From NCBI GenBank assembly GCA_013002925.1, contig JABDLQ010000035.1:1-10321 (forward strand): a stretch of 10,321 bases of DNA. Direction: 5' to 3'. Below the pieces are notes generated by a model. It had not been told where the DNA came from. It saw only the letters and a list, made by a program, of their open reading frames with translations, and did not search any database. The position numbers and the translations under genes were made by a program. The stretch comes from Gammaproteobacteria bacterium (GTDB lineage Bacteria > Pseudomonadota > Gammaproteobacteria > Steroidobacterales > SZUA-146). Every line of letters starts with the position of its first letter. Position 1 is the stretch's first letter. Below, one piece after another: positions 7,592 to 10,321 of the stretch.

Positions 7592-9478
7592 TTGCAGTCA
7601 AGCACGCCACAATCTGAGCAGTCGACCGGCACCGCGGCATCCGTTAAACCGGCGCAATCCGGTCGCGGCGATGGCATCGGCCTGCGTGTGGTCAGGGACG
7701 CAGAGACTGACCGGAACATTGCGCTGGTCGCGGAACTGGCACCGAGCTTTCTCGAATGGCAATGCCGGATGATTGCCGGCGTCATGCGTGGCGCGGTGTA
7801 TTTGTCCGATGCTGATCATAGAGCCGGTCCAATGTGTGCGCGCTGGCCGCAAGCGGGTGAAGTTTCGGTTATGCTTCAGGAGATGGCTGTCGAGGTATTG
7901 TCCACCGGCAAGCCCAAACTGTCATCGCAGATCCCCTATACCGGCAAGAAAGGTCAGTTGTGTGATGCGGTCGCCTGCCCGATCGTTCATAACGGCCGCG
8001 TCGTAGCGACAGTTTGCGTCGCCCTGGCAACACGCGCACTGCCGCAACAAAAAGCGGTAATGCAATTAGTGGAATGGGGGGTCAACTGGTTTGCCACGTT
8101 ATTAAATCGTGAAAGCCGCAGTGCCAGGTTACGTGCGCCATTGTTGCTTGATCTGATAAAAGCAACCATCGATAAGAACAACCTGCACGATATGGCGACA
8201 GCAGCCGTCGCCTTACTGGCTGAACGCACCAGTTGCAAACGCGTCAGTCTGGCTACCTCCAACGGTGCCAAGCTGAACTTACTCGCCGTCTCCGGACTGG
8301 ACGATTTCGATCAGCGCACCCGTTTCGCTACCCGTCTTGAAGATGCTATGGAAGAAGCCAGTGACCAGAATATGGCCATTGAGCACCCGACCCAGAAAAG
8401 CGGCATGGCCCCGATCATACGTGCGCATGAGAAACTCGCGGATGCTACTCCCAACAGCACCTTTTATACGGTCGTTGCAGGGCACGGAACCACACGAGTT
8501 GGACTCGTGTTTGAACAAGGGGGCGGACGGGCATTCGATCCCCCGCAGACAGGCCTGTTTGACGACGCCGCGGCAATGCTTGCACAAGCCGCCGGCCTGA
8601 TTTACGCAGCCAGCGGATCACTTGGCTCGGTTGTACGCCGCGGTAAACAGGGCATCATAAAACGTTTTCGCGGTCGCGCTGGTTTGATTGCATTGCTCTG
8701 CATTTCCGGTATCGGTGCTGCTGCACTAGTGCCTGCGACACACCGTGTTACTGCAGATGCCGAGTTGGTCAGTTTTGAGCAACGCGCTGTCGTGGCTTCT
8801 ATTGCCGGCTATGTCGAGTCTGCCAATGTGCGTCCAGGTGATGACGTCAAGAAAGGGGATTTGCTGGCTGCCCTGGATACCCGGGATTTGCGCTTGCAGG
8901 CCGCCAAATGGCGCAGCATGCGAGGCGCGCGCCAGGCCGAATACCAGGATGTACTGGCAAACCGTGACCGGACCCAAATCAGCGTACAACGAGCCCGCCT
9001 CGATCAAATCGATGCCGAGATCGAACTGGTCGAGGGACAAATCGCACGCGCACAGTTGCGCGCCCCCTATGCCGGGGTCGTCATCAGTGGTGATCTGAGC
9101 CAGGCGCTCGACGCACCGGTGGAACAGGGGCAAGTGCTGTTTGAAATCGCGCCATTATCCGGTTACCGCGTGATCATCGAAGTCAACGAATATGATATCG
9201 CCAGCGTCGAAACCGGCTTCGAGGGCTATCTGCGGTTGGCCGCTCTTCCCAGCAGGGCCATACCGTTTGTTATAGAACGCATATTGCCAGTCGCTGCCTC
9301 CGGTGATGGTCACTCCTTCTTTCGGGTTGAAGCGCGCCTGGACGAGCAGATACCTGAATTACGTCCCGGGATGCGGGGCGTCGCCAAAATATCCGCGGGG
9401 CAGAAAAGTCTGTTGTGGGCCTGGACCCACGAAGTGACCGACCGATTGCGCCTGTTCGTGTGGTCATTGGGTTTCTAA
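7592..9478 (+). CDS. GAF-GAF-TM-HlyD fusion: periplasmic adaptor with cytoplasmic sensor domains
   Basis: This 628-residue protein looks like a membrane fusion (HlyD-type) adaptor with an added sensor half. Residues 46-172 and 184-340 resemble two divergent GAF domains, which in other proteins bind small ligands. A single membrane helix lies at about 363-381, after a basic stretch (VVRRGKQGIIKRFRGR) that predicts the N-terminal half stays in the cytoplasm. Then come the first half of a biotinyl-lipoyl domain (398-432, including GYVESANVRPGDDVKKGD), a short helical hairpin (433-488), the second lipoyl half (RAPYAGVV), a beta-barrel to about 600, and a tryptophan-rich hydrophobic C-terminal helix (604-628). 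The hairpin is short compared with TolC-docking adaptors. The start is TTG at 7592: a stop codon lies in frame at 7577, no ATG occurs before residue 60, and AAGG (7578-7581) is ten bases upstream. The TAA abuts the next ATG, so the metalloprotease-like protein is its probable partner. Substrate unknown. Confidence 0.82.
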   Translation: MQSSTPQSEQSTGTAASVKPAQSGRGDGIGLRVVRDAETDRNIALVAELAPSFLEWQCRMIAGVMRGAVYLSDADHRAGPMCARWPQAGEVSVMLQEMAVEVLSTGKPKLSSQIPYTGKKGQLCDAVACPIVHNGRVVATVCVALATRALPQQKAVMQLVEWGVNWFATLLNRESRSARLRAPLLLDLIKATIDKNNLHDMATAAVALLAERTSCKRVSLATSNGAKLNLLAVSGLDDFDQRTRFATRLEDAMEEASDQNMAIEHPTQKSGMAPIIRAHEKLADATPNSTFYTVVAGHGTTRVGLVFEQGGGRAFDPPQTGLFDDAAAMLAQAAGLIYAASGSLGSVVRRGKQGIIKRFRGRAGLIALLCISGIGAAALVPATHRVTADAELVSFEQRAVVASIAGYVESANVRPGDDVKKGDLLAALDTRDLRLQAAKWRSMRGARQAEYQDVLANRDRTQISVQRARLDQIDAEIELVEGQIARAQLRAPYAGVVISGDLSQALDAPVEQGQVLFEIAPLSGYRVIIEVNEYDIASVETGFEGYLRLAALPSRAIPFVIERILPVAASGDGHSFFRVEARLDEQIPELRPGMRGVAKISAGQKSLLWAWTHEVTDRLRLFVWSLGF

Positions 9479-10321
9479 ATGCACAAACCACCGACAGATC
9501 CACTATTTGAGCGACTGCAGGACCTGCGCCCGCAGTTGGCTGCCCATATCCGCTTGCTGCCACAGGATTATCGTGGCGAACGCTGGTTTGTCTTGGCAGA
9601 TGAAGCTCAGGGTCGCTACATGCGATTTAATACGCGCGCGTATGCCGCGCTTGGCCGCTTTAACGGGAGCAGCAAACTTTCCGACCTGTTTGTTCTTATT
9701 AACGCCAACGAGCACACCCTCACGCAGCAGGAGTTAGCGGGTCTGGTCCTCCAGTTGGACAACCTCAACGCGCTGCATGAAGCGTTACCTGAAGATGTTC
9801 AGGCAATGACTGGCAACGCGGGCAAAACGTCGCGCGGGCAAAACTTTAACCCCCTGGCAATGCGTTTCCGACTATTTGATCCCGATCAGTTTCTTGAAGT
9901 TGCCATGCCCTGGGTGCAACCGCTGTTCTCAAAAACTGCTGCCGCTTTTTGGTGTGTCACCGTCGTGTTCGCCGCGCTGCTTGGCATTACCCATGTTACG
10001 GAAATTGAAGCCGCGCTGAATTCCAGTTTGCTGGCACCAGAAAACCTGTTGCTTGGTTGGCTCGTATTTACCGTGATGAAAGTGATTCACGAATTTGCGC
10101 ATGCATTTTCCGTCAAACTCTGGGGCGGTGAGGTGCATGAAATGGGCATCAGTTTACTGGTGCTGATGCCGGTTCCCTATGTCGACGCGTCGGCCAGTTC
10201 AGCATTTCGCGATAAATACCGCCGTGCTTTGGTCGGCGCCATTGGCATTATTGTGGAGCTATGGGTTGCCGCGCTGGCATTGATCGTTTTTATCGGCGTA
10301 GAACCGGGCCTGGTGCGTGGC
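9479..10321 (+). CDS. PqqD-like/M50-type membrane zinc metalloprotease, 3'-truncated
   Basis: The frame is open from ATG 9479 to the right edge, giving 281 residues with the C-terminus missing. Residues 28-105 look like a PqqD-type winged-helix domain (GRYMRFNTRAYAALGRFNG), a fold used elsewhere to bind peptides. Membrane helices follow at about 153-170, 191-211, 222-238 and 250-275. The second holds VIHEFAHAF with the zinc-binding HExxH (His204, Glu205, His208), and MPVPYVDAS supplies Asp236 as a possible third ligand, followed by a GAIGIIVEL helix. This combination matches the M50-related 'putative peptide zinc metalloprotease' proteins that are commonly encoded beside HlyD adaptors, where proteolysis has rarely been tested. 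A further domain, perhaps a lipoyl/HlyD segment, may lie beyond the edge. The start codon touches the stop of the adaptor gene and has only a weak GGGT upstream, implying translational coupling. Confidence 0.83.
   Translation, partial: MHKPPTDPLFERLQDLRPQLAAHIRLLPQDYRGERWFVLADEAQGRYMRFNTRAYAALGRFNGSSKLSDLFVLINANEHTLTQQELAGLVLQLDNLNALHEALPEDVQAMTGNAGKTSRGQNFNPLAMRFRLFDPDQFLEVAMPWVQPLFSKTAAAFWCVTVVFAALLGITHVTEIEAALNSSLLAPENLLLGWLVFTVMKVIHEFAHAFSVKLWGGEVHEMGISLLVLMPVPYVDASASSAFRDKYRRALVGAIGIIVELWVAALALIVFIGVEPGLVRG

Overview
The window looks like chromosomal DNA from a Gram-negative proteobacterium, most likely a gammaproteobacterium. The clues are moderately GC-rich, tightly packed genes, an SLBB-type outer-membrane polysaccharide exporter, a Wzz-type inner-membrane protein and a periplasmic adaptor. 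I cannot name the genus. All genes I accept are on the + strand. I see no tRNA, rRNA, CRISPR array, transposase or integrase.

Region 1 (1-7404) is the distal part of a Wzy-dependent polysaccharide (capsule, EPS or O-antigen-like) locus. In order it holds a 5'-truncated SLBB outer-membrane export protein, a Wzz/PCP chain-length protein without a kinase domain, a Wzx-type flippase, a GT4 glycosyltransferase with a cysteine cluster, a Wzy/O-antigen-ligase-like membrane polymerase, and a second GT4 glycosyltransferase. The first five genes overlap each other by 1 or 4 bases at each junction (TGATG, ATGA, ATGA, GTGA). The sixth follows after 11 bases behind a good ribosome-binding site. This implies one transcript with translational coupling. 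The inferred pathway is: the two transferases extend a lipid-linked repeat unit, Wzx flips it, the polymerase joins units under Wzz control, and the SLBB protein carries the polymer out. The initiating sugar-phosphate transferase and sugar-nucleotide enzymes must lie elsewhere.

Region 2 (7405-7591) is a 187-base intergenic gap. It contains two adjacent inverted repeats that share a CCGG segment. No convincing sigma-70 promoter or forward terminator was found.

Region 3 (7592-10321) begins a second two-gene unit. The first gene has an unusual architecture: two GAF-like domains predicted to be cytoplasmic, one transmembrane helix, then a periplasmic HlyD/biotinyl-lipoyl adaptor. Its stop codon directly abuts the start of a membrane metalloprotease-like protein. 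That protein has an N-terminal PqqD-like domain, an HExxH zinc motif and a PYVDAS motif, and it runs off the right edge. This pair is the least understood and most interesting part of the window. It looks like an export or processing machine with a built-in cytoplasmic sensor, but its substrate is unknown.
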